Source of the DNA: Clostridiaceae bacterium
GTDB lineage: Bacteria > Bacillota > Clostridia > Lachnospirales > Lachnospiraceae
Length of the DNA: 58,554 nt
Direction: 5' to 3'
NCBI GenBank assembly: GCA_910575585.1
Contig: CAJTGF010000029.1
Span: forward strand, 1 to 58,554
Under the pieces are notes generated by a model, which saw only the letters and a program-made list of their open reading frames with translations, did not search any database and was not told the DNA's origin. The position numbers were made by a program, and so were the translations under genes. This document shows positions 18,491 through 27,782 of the stretch, piece after piece. The number at the start of each line of letters is the position of its first letter. Positions within the stretch are counted from its first letter, which is position 1.

Positions 18491-18530
18491 AAAACGCCGG
18501 AAGATCGTTGGATCTTCCGGCGTTTCTGTC
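18491..18530. terminator. Convergent terminator hairpin
   Basis: AAACGCCGGAAGATC pairs perfectly with GATCTTCCGGCGTTT around GTTG. It lies between the plus-strand small ORF and the minus-strand hemerythrin gene and can serve both. Confidence 0.85.
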
Positions 18531-18580
18531 TGCGTTGGCGACAGGAGCCGATAATTTCTTATGTAAAATCGGAATACAGA

Positions 18581-18985
18581 TCAAGACGCCTGGCCTACAT
18601 GCTTGGCAACTTTGGTATCTTCCCTTTTGATATGATTGATGAACCAGGATGCAATGCTGGTGTTGACCTTAGCTACCAGGGCCACCGTGGGGCCTGTGGT
18701 CTTAAGTTCCGCAATAATGTCTTTCACCGTCTTTTTGAACGTCTCATGATACTTTTTATGGTTTGGAAAGTCCGGATATCCGGTGCGCTTTTGTAAGGCT
18801 TCCTCGTCGGCAAAGTGCTTAATGGTGTAGTTCTGTACAAATTCCATAGTCTCCAGGATCTTGTCCCTCCCCTTGCCCTGAGAGCAGGCATCCAGCAGGT
18901 CATTGATACAGGCAATAAGCTGCTTGTGCTGCTGGTCGATCATTGCGTTGCCGGTTTCTAAGTCCTTGTTCCATGTGTACGTCAT
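18581..18985 (-). CDS. Bacteriohemerythrin
   Basis: 134-residue four-helix protein with a di-iron O2-binding site. The ligand motifs are readable: W-x(6)-I-DQQHKQL near residue 20, HFADEE around 57, HKKYHETF around 76-80, and WFINHIKREDTK near the C-terminus. In anaerobes such proteins handle O2 or act in sensing and iron storage. Full family length. The gene is transcribed on its own from the minus strand. An inverted repeat in its leader is listed separately. Confidence 0.95.
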   Translation of the reverse strand: MTYTWNKDLETGNAMIDQQHKQLIACINDLLDACSQGKGRDKILETMEFVQNYTIKHFADEEALQKRTGYPDFPNHKKYHETFKKTVKDIIAELKTTGPTVALVAKVNTSIASWFINHIKREDTKVAKHVGQAS

Positions 18986-19021
18986 TTGAAATCTCCCTCT
19001 TTCTCAAATATAATGGTCGGA

Positions 19022-19093
19022 CAATGCCGTTTTCGAACATGCTTTCGTACTGCGTGTTGGCCGTCAGGCAGCAGTTCTTGCAAAACGGCATTG
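19022..19093 (-). promoter_or_regulatory. Inverted repeat in the hemerythrin leader
   Basis: CAATGCCGTTTT (19022-19033) and AAAACGGCATTG (19082-19093) are perfect 12-bp complements 48 bases apart, inside the region between the promoter and the start codon. They could form an mRNA stem or be paired operator half-sites. No known riboswitch pattern was recognised. Confidence 0.45.
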
Positions 19094-19106
19094 GCATGTA
19101 AAGATA

Positions 19107-19112
19107 ATTATA
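19107..19112 (-). promoter_or_regulatory. -10 element of the hemerythrin promoter
   Basis: On the minus strand a perfect TATAAT lies about 120 bases upstream of the hemerythrin start. Only a weak -35 (TGACCA) is seen, at an 18-bp spacing. Confidence 0.5.
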
Positions 19113-19340
19113 CTACAGATTTCCATATTTGGTCACAGGATTTTCATAAATCTTTTCTAAAATTTTTTGAAATTCTGTTTAAGATCCCGGTAAAATACGC
19201 AAAACATGATCTATATGGCGTTTCCGGAAGGCGGCAGCGACGAAAATATTGAAATGTGGAAAATCCTGTGATACACTTTTGGAAGATTGGGAGAATTTTC
19301 AAAGCAGCACAGAAAGCAGGCAGGATCAGGAGGAAGCGGC

Positions 19341-19921
19341 TTGAAGATCGCGGTAGTAGAAGATGAGCAAAAAGAGCGGCGGCAGCTGTGTTTGATCGTG
19401 GAGGCGTATTTTCGGGAAAAGGACATTTCCCTGCAGATCCATCCGTTTGAAAGCGGGGAGGAGATCGCAAAAAGGGCTGGGGAGTTTTTTGATGTTATTT
19501 TCATGGATATCGATATGGGCGGGCTGGACGGCATGGAAGCGGCCAGACGAATCCGCGCGGTGGATTCCAATGCAGTGATTGTGTTTATTACCAATATGGC
19601 AGGCTATGCTGTTGAGGGATACTCGGTCCAGGCGCTGGACTTCCTCATAAAACCGGTGTCGGCGCTGCGGATCCGGCAGGAGCTGGATAAGATTCTGGAG
19701 ATCAGGCGAAGAGGGAAGCCTCCTAAGATTATGTTAAAGGGAAACGGTACTATTTTTCAGGTGGATGTCAATGACATCACGGTTTTTTGGTAAATATGGC
19801 CTATGTGTCGTCCATCGGAAAGTGCGATGTGGAGGTGGAGGGCCGCTGTCTGCCTGTGGGTAGGCAAAGGAAAAAAGAGTTTCTTCAGGCATTTGCCAGG
19901 TATCTGGGGGACAGCCTGTGA
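19341..19921 (+). pseudogene. LytTR-family response regulator, internally deleted
   Basis: The receiver domain is intact: KIAVVEDEQ at the start, phospho-acceptor D56 in FMDIDMGG, and a Lys-Pro near FLIKPVSALR. The start is TTG at 19341 after AGGAGG. The DNA-binding LytTR domain begins (IMLKGNGTIFQVDVNDIT) but hits a stop at 19793. The last ~44 residues of a normal LytTR domain (VNMAYVSSIG...RKKEFLQAFARYLG) continue in another frame from 19787 to 19921. An internal segment of roughly 40 codons is missing at the junction, so a deletion with frame change has broken the regulator. No sensor kinase gene lies nearby. Confidence 0.8.
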
Positions 19922-19963
19922 AGGGACAGATCCGTTAAAAAAATAATAGAAAGGCGGTGCGTT

Positions 19964-20926
19964 ATGGCAAAAAAAGAGACGTTTCGATTTCTGTCCGGCG
20001 ACGGAAGGACTATGATCCACGGAGTCCGATGGAGACCGGATAAGGGGCAGCATCAGGCCGTGTTTCAGATTGTCCATGGAATGGTGGAGTTTATTGACAG
20101 GTATGAGGCATTTGCGGAGTATTTGACAGAAAAAGGATTTTTGGTAGTGGGGCATGACCATCTGGGTCACGGGGATTCTGTGGTGACAAAGGAGGACTGG
20201 GGGTATATGGCGGACAAGAGCGGCGGCGTATGCATGATCCGGGATATCCACAGGGTACGGGCCGCGACCCAAAGGCAGAATGAGGGCATGCCTTATTTTA
20301 TCCTTGGACACAGTATGGGGTCTTATCTGCTTAGAAGGTATCTGACCCGGTATGGCAGCGGGCTGTCAGGGGCCGTTATCATGGGGACAGGGTATGCGCC
20401 TGCAGAAAAGGCCGGGCTGGCTTTGGGGATGATCCGGGTGGCCGCGGCGCTGAAAGGCTGGCGTTTTCGGTGTCCTCTGATGGAGAAAGCGGTTTTTTCC
20501 GGTCCGTTTCGAGAGTTTAGCCTGGATGGGACGGTTGCGGAAAACAGTTGGCTTACAAGGGACGTGTCCCAAGTCAGGACCTATTACGCAGATCCCAGGT
20601 GTACCTTTCATTTTACCTTAAGCGGGTTTTATGCTTTGATGGAGACCGTATTTTATGATGCGAAAGATCAGTACGCGGCAAGGATTCCCGCTGATCTGCC
20701 GATCCTGCTGGCGTCCGGGGACAGGGACCCGGTGGGAGATTTTGGGAAGGGCGTGAGATTGACAGGGCAGCAGCTGAAACGGGCCGGGGTAAAGGATGTG
20801 TCTGTGAAGCTTTACAGGGATTACAGACATGAGATCCTCAACGAGACAGACAAGGAGATCGTATATCAAGATATTGCGGCATGGGTGGCCAAGGTCATGA
20901 GGCGCGGGAAAAGGGACATGGAGTGA
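19964..20926 (+). CDS. Alpha/beta hydrolase, monoacylglycerol lipase/lysophospholipase-like
   Basis: 320 residues of the serine aminopeptidase S33/hydrolase 4 type. Motifs: HGMVEFIDRYEAFAEYL, GHDHLGHGDS, nucleophile elbow GHSMG (Ser), ASGDRDPVGDFG (Asp) and YRDYRHEILNE (His). This set fits lysophospholipase or monoglyceride lipase activity in the cytoplasm; the substrate is not known. AGAAAGGCGG precedes the ATG. Followed after 13 bases by a DUF2164 gene. Confidence 0.9.
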   Translation: MAKKETFRFLSGDGRTMIHGVRWRPDKGQHQAVFQIVHGMVEFIDRYEAFAEYLTEKGFLVVGHDHLGHGDSVVTKEDWGYMADKSGGVCMIRDIHRVRAATQRQNEGMPYFILGHSMGSYLLRRYLTRYGSGLSGAVIMGTGYAPAEKAGLALGMIRVAAALKGWRFRCPLMEKAVFSGPFREFSLDGTVAENSWLTRDVSQVRTYYADPRCTFHFTLSGFYALMETVFYDAKDQYAARIPADLPILLASGDRDPVGDFGKGVRLTGQQLKRAGVKDVSVKLYRDYRHEILNETDKEIVYQDIAAWVAKVMRRGKRDME

Positions 20927-20939
20927 AGGAGAGAGAGGG

Positions 20940-21200
20940 ATGAAAAAGAGGGAGAGCTTAAATCGGGTAAGATTGTCAGATGAGGAAAAAGAAAAGCTGG
21001 CAGGAGAGATAAGGGCGTTTTATCTGGATCAGCAGGGGGAAGAGGTTGGGATCATCCAACAGATGCAGCTGTTGGAGCTGATCGAAGAAAAGATAGGTCC
21101 TATGATTTACAACAAAGCCCTTAATGATGCCAGAAGATGGTTTGCGCAGATAATGGATAATGTGGATTCGGATTACTACACCTTGTACAAAGGGGAATAA
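20940..21200 (+). CDS. DUF2164 family protein
   Basis: 86 residues. The family pattern is seen: RLSDEEKEKLAGEIRAFY, then EEVG..QQMQLLELIEEKIGPMIYNKALNDARRWF. The function is unknown; the protein is small, soluble and helical. Closely follows the hydrolase gene and probably shares its transcript. Confidence 0.85.
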   Translation: MKKRESLNRVRLSDEEKEKLAGEIRAFYLDQQGEEVGIIQQMQLLELIEEKIGPMIYNKALNDARRWFAQIMDNVDSDYYTLYKGE

Positions 21201-21207
21201 AAGGAAA

Positions 21208-21519
21208 ATGGCCGAGCAGGGGGAGAATCTGGATTTCGGAAAGACGCCAAGCCGTATGTGGGCTTTGAAAAAAGGACCCTTTTACGCGGACCAGTTTGAG
21301 TGCGCCCTGCTTTTGGTCATTATCGGAGGGCTGGAGTCAGACGAGGAGTGCCGCACTTTTGACGGGGACAGAAACCGGATACCGGGGCTGTATGTGGCAG
21401 GCAATATCCAGGGCAGCCGGTTTGCGGCTGAATATCCCATCACATTAAAGGGCGTGTCCCACTCCATGGCCATGTACTACGGCTATGTGGCGGGAAAGAA
21501 CGCGGTACAGGGGATATAA
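21208..21519 (+). pseudogene. C-terminal fragment of a fumarate reductase-like FAD protein
   Basis: About 103 residues that match only the end of FAD-binding_2 / flavocytochrome c-type oxidoreductases: DFGKTPSRMWALKKGPFYA, GGL.SDEECRTFD, RIPGLYVAGNIQG and SHSMAMYYGYVAGKNA. The Rossmann N-terminus and catalytic core are absent. An ATG with AAAGGA upstream exists, so the piece may be translated, but it cannot be a working enzyme. It is most likely the remnant of a large deletion. Confidence 0.8.
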
Positions 21520-21543
21520 GGCTGTTTTGCGGCCGGTTTGGAG

Positions 21544-21572
21544 TTGTGTTTTTCGCAGGTTGGGGGTATAAT
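21544..21572 (+). promoter_or_regulatory. gltX promoter
   Basis: TTGTGT (21544-21549), 17-bp spacer, perfect TATAAT (21567-21572), 55 bases before gltX. No T-box structure was recognised. Confidence 0.7.
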
Positions 21573-21627
21573 GTCCAGGGAAGACTTATGTTTTAGAAAG
21601 ATCATAGAATAACAGGAGACAAAGATT

Positions 21628-23097
21628 ATGGATAAACCAACAAACCAGCCTGCGAAAGTCAGGACCAGGTACGCGCCCAGCCCTACGGGCCGCATGCATG
21701 TGGGAAACCTTCGGACAGCCCTTTACGCGTATCTCATTGCCAAGCATGAGGGAGGCGATTTCCTCCTGCGGATCGAGGACACGGATCAGGAGCGGTATGT
21801 GGAGGGGGCAACCCAGATCATTTACCGGACCCTTGAGAAGACAGGGCTTATCCACGATGAGGGGCCGGATAAAGACGGCGGAGTGGGGCCCTATATCCAG
21901 AGTGAGCGCCAAAAGGCGGGGATCTATCTGGAGTACGCCAGGCAGCTGATCGAAAAGGGGGAGGCGTACTACTGCTTCTGCACCCAGGACAGGCTTAATT
22001 CGCTGCGGAGGACGGTAAACGGCGAGGAGATCATGACCTACGACAAGCACTGTCTCCATCTGTCCAAAGAGGAGGTGGAGGCCAACCTGGCAGCAGGCAT
22101 CCCCTATGTGATCCGCCAGAACAATCCAACAGAGGGCGCCACGGTGTTCCACGACGAGATCTACGGGGATATTGCCGTGGATAATTCGGAACTGGACGAT
22201 ATGGTGCTGATCAAGTCCGACGGATACCCCACCTACAACTTTGCCAACGTGGTGGACGATCATCTTATGGGCATCACCCATGTGGTCAGGGGCAATGAGT
22301 ATCTATCCTCTTCGCCCAAGTATAACCGCCTTTACGACGCCTTTGGCTGGCAGGTGCCGGTGTATGTCCACTGTCCCCTGATCACCAACGAGGAGCACAA
22401 GAAGCTGAGCAAGCGCAGCGGCCACTCTTCCTATGAGGATCTGATCGAGCAGGGCTTTGTGTCCGAGGCAGTGGTCAACTATGTGGCTCTTTTAGGCTGG
22501 TCTCCGGAGGATAACCGGGAGATCTTTTCTCTGGAGGAGCTGATAAAGGCTTTTGACTACAGGCATATGAGCAAGTCCCCGGCGGTGTTTGACGTGACCA
22601 AATTAAAATGGATGAACGGCGAGTATTTAAAGGCCATGGATCAGGAGCGGTTTTATGACATGGCAGAGCCTTATATAAAAGCGGTGATAAAGAAGGATCT
22701 GGATCTTAAAAAGATTGCGGCCATGGTAAAGACCAGAATCGAGGTATTTCCCGATATTGAGGGGCATATTGACTTTTTCCAGGAATTGCCCCAGTATGAT
22801 CCTTGGATGTACATCCATAAGAAGATGAAATCCACGAAAGAAAGCTCTTTGGAGGTTCTGACGGATACCCTTGCGCTTTTGGAGGTCCAGGAGGATTACA
22901 GCAATGACGGGCTGTATGAGACGCTGTCTAAGTATGTGTCGGAAAAAGGTTATAAGACCGGCTATGTGATGTGGCCTTTGCGCACCGCCGTGTCAGGCAG
23001 GCAGATGACGCCCGCCGGAGCCACGGAGATCATGGAGGTTCTGGGGAAAGAGGAGACCCTTGATCGGATCAGGAAAGGCATCGCGCTGTTAAGCTGA
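21628..23097 (+). CDS. gltX: Glutamyl-tRNA synthetase
   Basis: Class I aminoacyl-tRNA synthetase that charges tRNA-Glu (often also tRNA-Gln in Clostridia, for later amidation). 489 residues. The HIGH-type motif is [15 protein letters not shown], the KMSKS-type motif is [22 protein letters not shown] and [21 protein letters not shown] are family hallmarks. The C-terminal anticodon-binding domain is present. It has its own promoter and terminator. Confidence 0.96.
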   Translation: MDKPTNQPAKVRTRYAPSPTGRMHVGNLRTALYAYLIAKHEGGDFLLRIEDTDQERYVEGATQIIYRTLEKTGLIHDEGPDKDGGVGPYIQSERQKAGIYLEYARQLIEKGEAYYCFCTQDRLNSLRRTVNGEEIMTYDKHCLHLSKEEVEANLAAGIPYVIRQNNPTEGATVFHDEIYGDIAVDNSELDDMVLIKSDGYPTYNFANVVDDHLMGITHVVRGNEYLSSSPKYNRLYDAFGWQVPVYVHCPLITNEEHKKLSKRSGHSSYEDLIEQGFVSEAVVNYVALLGWSPEDNREIFSLEELIKAFDYRHMSKSPAVFDVTKLKWMNGEYLKAMDQERFYDMAEPYIKAVIKKDLDLKKIAAMVKTRIEVFPDIEGHIDFFQELPQYDPWMYIHKKMKSTKESSLEVLTDTLALLEVQEDYSNDGLYETLSKYVSEKGYKTGYVMWPLRTAVSGRQMTPAGATEIMEVLGKEETLDRIRKGIALLS

Positions 23098-23111
23098 AAC
23101 ACTGGAAAGGC

Positions 23112-23156
23112 AAAAGGGCTGCCTGCGGGAACGGATGAGTTCGCGGCAGCCTTTTC
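23112..23156 (+). terminator. Terminator of gltX
   Basis: AAAAGGGCTGCC pairs with GGCAGCCTTTTC around a 21-base loop, ending in a short T-run. Confidence 0.7.
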
Positions 23157-23211
23157 GTTGCCGCAAGGAGCGGGAAAACAAGAGAAAACCCATAGGGAGG
23201 ATTTGCAGATT

Positions 23212-25047
23212 ATGGCCTTTCACCCATCGCAGGAGGAAGCCATCCGCCATGGGGACGGACCCATGATGGTACTGGCAGGGCCGGGTTCCGGCAAAACGAC
23301 GGTCATCACCCACAGGACAAGATATCTTATCCAGGAAAAGGGCGTGGATCCGTCCAATATTCTGGTCATCACCTTTACCAGGGCGGCGGCCAGGGAGATG
23401 AAAGAGCGGTTTGAGGCGCTGACGGAGGGCAATAGTCCCCGGGTCAGCTTCGGAACGTTCCATTCCGTATTTTTTACTATTTTAAAATATGCTTACCGCT
23501 ATCAGGCATCCGATATCGTCAGGGAGGAGCAGAAGATCCGCTATATCCGGGAGATGATGGAGCAGTACCAGCTGGAGATCGAGGATGAGCATGAGTTTGT
23601 GCCGGCTATCTTAAGCGAGATCAGTTTGGTGAAGAGCGAGATGATGAGCCTGGATCATTATTACTCCAAAAACTGTTCGGAGGCAGTGTTTAAAAAGCTG
23701 TATGAGGGGTATGAGGAGCGGATGCGCAGGGCGGGGCTTCTGGATTTTGACGATATGCTGGTTATGTGCTGCCAGCTTTTGGATCAGAGGCCGGATATTT
23801 TAAAGGCTTGGCAGAACAAGTTCCGCTACATCCTTATCGACGAGTTCCAGGATATCAACAAGGTCCAGTATGAGATCGTGCGCAAGCTGGCTCTTCCCGG
23901 CAACAACCTGTTTATCGTGGGAGATGACGACCAGTCGGTATACCGGTTTCGGGGAGCCAGGCCGGAGATTATGCTGGGATTTTTAAAGGACTACCCAGAG
24001 GCCGGGACCGTGCTGCTGGGAACCAATTACCGGTCCACCAGGGAGATCGTGGATACCGCCGGCACGCTGATCGCCCACAACAAAAAGCGATACGAGAAAA
24101 AGCTGACCGCCGCAAAGGGAGCCGGAAAGCCGGTACAGACCTGCATGAGCCGGGATCCCAGGGAGGAGACGCTGCGGATCGTGGGGGAGATCCAGGACTA
24201 CGGGGCGGCAGGATACCAGCTGGAAGATATAGCCGTTTTGTACCGGACCAACTTAAATCCCAGACTTCTGGTGGAGCGGCTGATGGAGTACAATATCCCC
24301 TTTACCATGAAAGACTCCCTGCCCAATCTCTATGAACACTGGGTAAGCAAGAATATTTTGGCTTACATACGGGCCGCCAGGGGAGATCGAAAGCGGAGCA
24401 ATATTCTTGGGATCATCAACCGGCCCAACCGCTATATCAGCCGGGACGCCCTGGAAGACGGGGAGGTGTCCTGGGACAAGGTCAAGTCCTTTTACCAGGA
24501 CAAGGGCTGGATGGTGGAGCGGGTGGAACAGCTGGAATACGACCTTTTGATGTTAAAGGACATGGCCCCTGTGGCGGCGGTGAATTATATCCGCAAGGCC
24601 GTGGGGTATGACGATTATCTGAAAGAGTATGCTCAGTTTCGGCGCATGAAGGCGGAGGAGCTTTTGGATATGGCGGACCAGCTAAAGGAGAGCGCAGGGG
24701 GATTTAAGACCATGGAAGCCTGGTTTGACCACATGGAGGAGTACAAAAGCAAGCTGATGGAACAGGCCAGGAGTCAGAAGGAAGTCCGGGAGGGTGTTTC
24801 GCTGATGACCATGCACAGCTCCAAAGGGCTGGAGTTTCGGGTGGTCTATATCCTGGATGCCAACGAGGGGATCACGCCTCACCGAAAGGCAGTGCTGGAG
24901 GAGGATCTGGAGGAGGAGCGGCGGATGTTCTATGTGGCCATGACCAGGGCCAAGGAGCGGCTCCATGTCCATTACGCGGCGGAGCGGTATGGAAAGAAAC
25001 AGGAGCGGTCCCGGTTCATCGGAGAGTATTTGAAACAGGGAAAATGA
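23212..25047 (+). CDS. UvrD/PcrA-like superfamily 1 DNA helicase
   Basis: 611-residue ATP-dependent 3'-5' helicase. Motifs in order: Q-motif FHPSQEEAI, Walker A GPGSGKTT, Ia TFTRAAAREMKER, Walker B LIDEFQDINKVQ, III VGDDDQSVYRFRGA, IV NYRST, V TMHSSKGLEF and VI YVAMTRAKERLHV. It is shorter than PcrA (about 720 residues) and lacks the long C-terminal tail, so it is a UvrD-like paralog; the exact role in repair or recombination is open. The ATG at 23212 follows GGGAGGAT; the frame is open upstream through the gltX terminator but that part is not coding. Confidence 0.92.
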   Translation: MAFHPSQEEAIRHGDGPMMVLAGPGSGKTTVITHRTRYLIQEKGVDPSNILVITFTRAAAREMKERFEALTEGNSPRVSFGTFHSVFFTILKYAYRYQASDIVREEQKIRYIREMMEQYQLEIEDEHEFVPAILSEISLVKSEMMSLDHYYSKNCSEAVFKKLYEGYEERMRRAGLLDFDDMLVMCCQLLDQRPDILKAWQNKFRYILIDEFQDINKVQYEIVRKLALPGNNLFIVGDDDQSVYRFRGARPEIMLGFLKDYPEAGTVLLGTNYRSTREIVDTAGTLIAHNKKRYEKKLTAAKGAGKPVQTCMSRDPREETLRIVGEIQDYGAAGYQLEDIAVLYRTNLNPRLLVERLMEYNIPFTMKDSLPNLYEHWVSKNILAYIRAARGDRKRSNILGIINRPNRYISRDALEDGEVSWDKVKSFYQDKGWMVERVEQLEYDLLMLKDMAPVAAVNYIRKAVGYDDYLKEYAQFRRMKAEELLDMADQLKESAGGFKTMEAWFDHMEEYKSKLMEQARSQKEVREGVSLMTMHSSKGLEFRVVYILDANEGITPHRKAVLEEDLEEERRMFYVAMTRAKERLHVHYAAERYGKKQERSRFIGEYLKQGK

Positions 25048-25065
25048 GAAAAGGAGCAAGGATCT

Positions 25066-25605
25066 ATGGAAGGAAAGCCTTTTAAGGGCTGCGTCCACAT
25101 TTACTGCGGGGACGGAAAAGGCAAGACCAGCGCCGCCATAGGGCTGGCGGTCCGGGCGGCGGGGAGGAAAAAGACGGTCCTTATGGCCCGTTTTTTGAAA
25201 CATGACGATTCCGGCGAGTTAAAAGGTTTAAGCCAGATCCAGGGGATCATTGTGATGCCCTGCGAGAAAAATTTCGGGTTTTTTTATCAGATGACCCAGG
25301 ACCAGAAAAAGGAGGCCAAAGAGTATTATGGCAGCCTGTTTCGCGGCGCGTGGACCCGGGCCGTGGAGGAAGGCTTTGACGTTCTGATCCTGGATGAGAT
25401 CGTGGCGGCGTGCCGATATGGTCTGGTCAGCGAGCAGGAGGTCATACAGGAGCTGGGCAGGCGGCCCCGGAAGCTGGAGGTGGCGCTGACAGGCAGAGAT
25501 CCGTCCCAGAAGCTGGTGGAGCTGGCGGACTATGTGTCCCGGATCCGCAAGGAGAAACATCCGTTTGACAGGGGAGAAGGGGCCAGAGAGGGGATCGAGT
25601 TTTAA
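25066..25605 (+). CDS. cobO: Cob(I)yrinic acid a,c-diamide adenosyltransferase
   Basis: BtuR/CobO/CobA-type enzyme that transfers the adenosyl group of ATP to cob(I)alamin or cobyrinate. 179 residues. The P-loop is GDGKGKTSAAIG; VLMARFLKHD, FDVLILDEIVAA and the LTGR.P..LVELADYVSRI end are typical. It follows the helicase gene by 18 bases. No other cobalamin gene is nearby, so a salvage role is as likely as synthesis. Confidence 0.9.
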   Translation: MEGKPFKGCVHIYCGDGKGKTSAAIGLAVRAAGRKKTVLMARFLKHDDSGELKGLSQIQGIIVMPCEKNFGFFYQMTQDQKKEAKEYYGSLFRGAWTRAVEEGFDVLILDEIVAACRYGLVSEQEVIQELGRRPRKLEVALTGRDPSQKLVELADYVSRIRKEKHPFDRGEGAREGIEF

Positions 25606-25686
25606 AAAGTCCTTGCGCGAAGACGCATATTCTGGTACAGTGGAGTCAGGAAAATTGCCCACAACGGAGAAAAGAAAGGAATCACT

Positions 25687-26007
25687 ATGATGGAGAACAA
25701 GAATATGGAACCAGAGGAGGAAATGACCGTCACATTGACCATGGATGATGGCAGCGAGGTGGAGTGCGTGGTCCTTACTATATTTGAGGCCGGGGAGAGA
25801 GACTATATCGCCCTGCTTCCCATGGACAGCGCCGACGCCGAGGAGGGAGAAGTATACCTGTACCGTTACAGCGAGCCCCAGGAGGGGGAGCCGGTGCTGG
25901 ACAATATTGTGGATGACGAGGAGTATGAGATCGTGGCAGACGCCTTTGACGAGTTTTTGGATGCTCAGGAGTACGACGAGCTCATCGGAGAAGAGGATCT
26001 GGAATAA
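25687..26007 (+). CDS. DUF1292 family protein
   Basis: 106 residues, very acidic. Family pattern: VTLTMDDGSEVECVVLTIFEAGERDYIALLP, then E..VYLYRYSE and DEEYEIVADAFDEFLD. The function of DUF1292 is unknown; it is widespread in Firmicutes. AGAAAGGAA precedes the ATG. A strong terminator follows. Confidence 0.9.
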   Translation: MMENKNMEPEEEMTVTLTMDDGSEVECVVLTIFEAGERDYIALLPMDSADAEEGEVYLYRYSEPQEGEPVLDNIVDDEEYEIVADAFDEFLDAQEYDELIGEEDLE

Positions 26008-26027
26008 ACGTTCAAGCACGCACGAAA

Positions 26028-26070
26028 GCGGGCAGCGCCGCCTTAACAAAGACGGCGCTGTCCGCTTTTA
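26028..26070. terminator. Convergent terminator after the DUF1292 gene
   Basis: GCGGGCAGCGCCG (26028-26040) pairs with CGGCGCTGTCCGC (26053-26065), with a T-run after it on the plus strand. It lies between convergent genes. Confidence 0.85.
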
Positions 26071-26523
26071 AAGTTGCGGCCTTAAGGCCAGTCTGCTGTT
26101 CTGGTATTCTCCGGAGAACGTCACGTCCGTTCCCAGCCAGGAAGGCGGCTGGAACCGTTGGGCTTCTTCTTTTGTCTCAAACTCCACCTCAGCCAGCAAC
26201 AGTCCCTCATAGGCCCCGGAAAATACGTCCAGTTCAACCGTAAGGGCGGTCCCTTCCAGAGGGATCCGGTAACGGCGCTTAGTCAGCACCATGCCGTCGG
26301 CTTTGGGAAGAAGGTGATCGTAAGCTTCCTGGGTCAGGGGGAGATTGTACTCTTCCCGGGCCAGCAGTCCTTTTGATTTGTAGGTGAGATAACAGGAATC
26401 GTCCTCCCGCCGGATCCGCACCACAGGTTCGGTACACAGGTAAGCCTGCTCAATCTCATGATAAGGGTGGGAATCGTAGCCCGGAGGCGGGGAGGACAAA
26501 AGGTATTTGCGTTCGATTTCCAT
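26068..26523 (-). CDS. CYTH domain protein (triphosphate tunnel metalloenzyme)
   Basis: 151 residues. The N-terminal ExExK signature is MEIERKYL, and alternating charged strands follow (VVRIRREDDSCYLTYKSKG, TVELDVFSGAYEGLLLAEVEF). CYTH proteins hydrolyse or use organic or inorganic triphosphates; the substrate cannot be predicted. The start at 26523 follows AAAGGAG, and an upstream in-frame ATG is not supported. Confidence 0.88.
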   Translation of the reverse strand: MEIERKYLLSSPPPGYDSHPYHEIEQAYLCTEPVVRIRREDDSCYLTYKSKGLLAREEYNLPLTQEAYDHLLPKADGMVLTKRRYRIPLEGTALTVELDVFSGAYEGLLLAEVEFETKEEAQRFQPPSWLGTDVTFSGEYQNSRLALRPQL

Positions 26524-26595
26524 GATCTGCTCCTTTCTGTCCTCTATGATACCATGAAAGGGAGGACAGCACAAGGCCGCAGGGCAGGATCACGG

Positions 26596-27636
26596 TTAAT
26601 CTTCAATGGTCATGACGCGGAAGCCGATGTCTGACCAGTTGTTTCCTATTAAATAGGAAGTGTACCGGTTTCCGGCGGCAATGTCTGTCTGGAAGGAAAC
26701 CAGCGGATCATTGTTAAAGCCTGCGTTGGTCACGGCGCCGATGACGATCATGGGCAGCTCCCGGATCACGGAGAAGGTGCTGGAGTTGGTCACATAGAAC
26801 TGGTAGGTTCCGGCTACGGCCTGCTTGTAGGAGGTCACTTCCCGAAAGCTTACATTGCGGAACACGGCGTCATGGGTGTGGAGCATGACGTCATAGCTGG
26901 AGCCGCTGTAGGAGAAGTTGGCCACCCGGTAGCAGCCGGTGTTGAAGTTCATGTTGCTGCAGCCGTCGTTGGATACCTGGGTCATGGTCAGACCGCCGGT
27001 GGGCGCGTCTGCCAGCACCATGGTATACCTCTGCCCGCCGGTAAAGGGGAAGGTCTGCTGGAGGAGGACGCTGCGAAGGCCGGAGGCTCTGCGCACGGTG
27101 ACCGTGTGGAAGCCGTCAGAGATCCGGTCATAGTTTGACACCGTGCCGAAACGGGAGTTGTTCACATAGTTGGTGTTGTCAATGGATATGGCCACCGGGA
27201 AGGCGTTGGTTGAAGCATTTAAAAACCTTACCTGGGCATTGTTCTGGGAAACATTGCAGCCGGGACAGGAGGGGAAGACGGGAAGGGTGGTAATGGGCGG
27301 CCAGATGGCGCAGTTATTGCAGCTGCCGCAATTGCTGCAGTTGTTGTTTCCGCCGCTTCCCCCCATATTGCCTGGATAAACCGGCATGCCGCCTTCGGGA
27401 GCGATGGGGAGGCTGATGCCGTAGTCGTTGTTGTTTCCGCCGTTTCCGCCCATGTTGCCCGGGTAAACCGGCATGCTGCCCTCGGGAGCGATGGGAAGAG
27501 AGATGCCGTAGTCGTTGTTGGCGTTTGGGGCTGCCGAATAGGAAGGAGCGTTTGTGTCGGTGGCAGCGGGAGTGGTGATGCCGTAATCTTCCGGGGTCAA
27601 GTGAGCGCCGGAAGCGTTTGGATTGTTTTCAGCCAT
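26596..27636 (-). CDS. DUF4397 domain protein with N-terminal repeats
   Basis: 346 residues. Residues ~38-95 hold two near-identical units built on NNDYGISLPIAPEG and MPVYPGNMGG, then an Asn/Cys-rich linker with CSNCGSCNNC and CPGC. The rest carries DUF4397-like segments (AQVRFLNAST, YTMVLADAP, VRVAN-like YRVANFSY). No signal peptide is seen. Proteins of this make-up are common in spore-forming Clostridia and may sit on the cell or spore surface, which is inference. It is transcribed away from the MscS gene. Confidence 0.8.
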   Translation of the reverse strand: MAENNPNASGAHLTPEDYGITTPAATDTNAPSYSAAPNANNDYGISLPIAPEGSMPVYPGNMGGNGGNNNDYGISLPIAPEGGMPVYPGNMGGSGGNNNCSNCGSCNNCAIWPPITTLPVFPSCPGCNVSQNNAQVRFLNASTNAFPVAISIDNTNYVNNSRFGTVSNYDRISDGFHTVTVRRASGLRSVLLQQTFPFTGGQRYTMVLADAPTGGLTMTQVSNDGCSNMNFNTGCYRVANFSYSGSSYDVMLHTHDAVFRNVSFREVTSYKQAVAGTYQFYVTNSSTFSVIRELPMIVIGAVTNAGFNNDPLVSFQTDIAAGNRYTSYLIGNNWSDIGFRVMTIED

Positions 27637-27782
27637 AGAAGAAAGCCTCGATATGTTTTTACTTTACAGTATGAGGGAAACGGATTTTGGTTCCGGAAAA
27701 TCGAACAAAAAAGTAACCCTTCAGATTATCCTCGAACGGTTACCAAAAAGAGCTAAAATACAGAATAAAATCAGCAGGATAC

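Noticed and set aside
18900-19097. Minus-strand 65-codon Cys-containing ORF ahead of hemerythrin
   Set aside because: It overlaps the hemerythrin start in another frame and runs through the leader inverted repeat; no ribosome site supports it.
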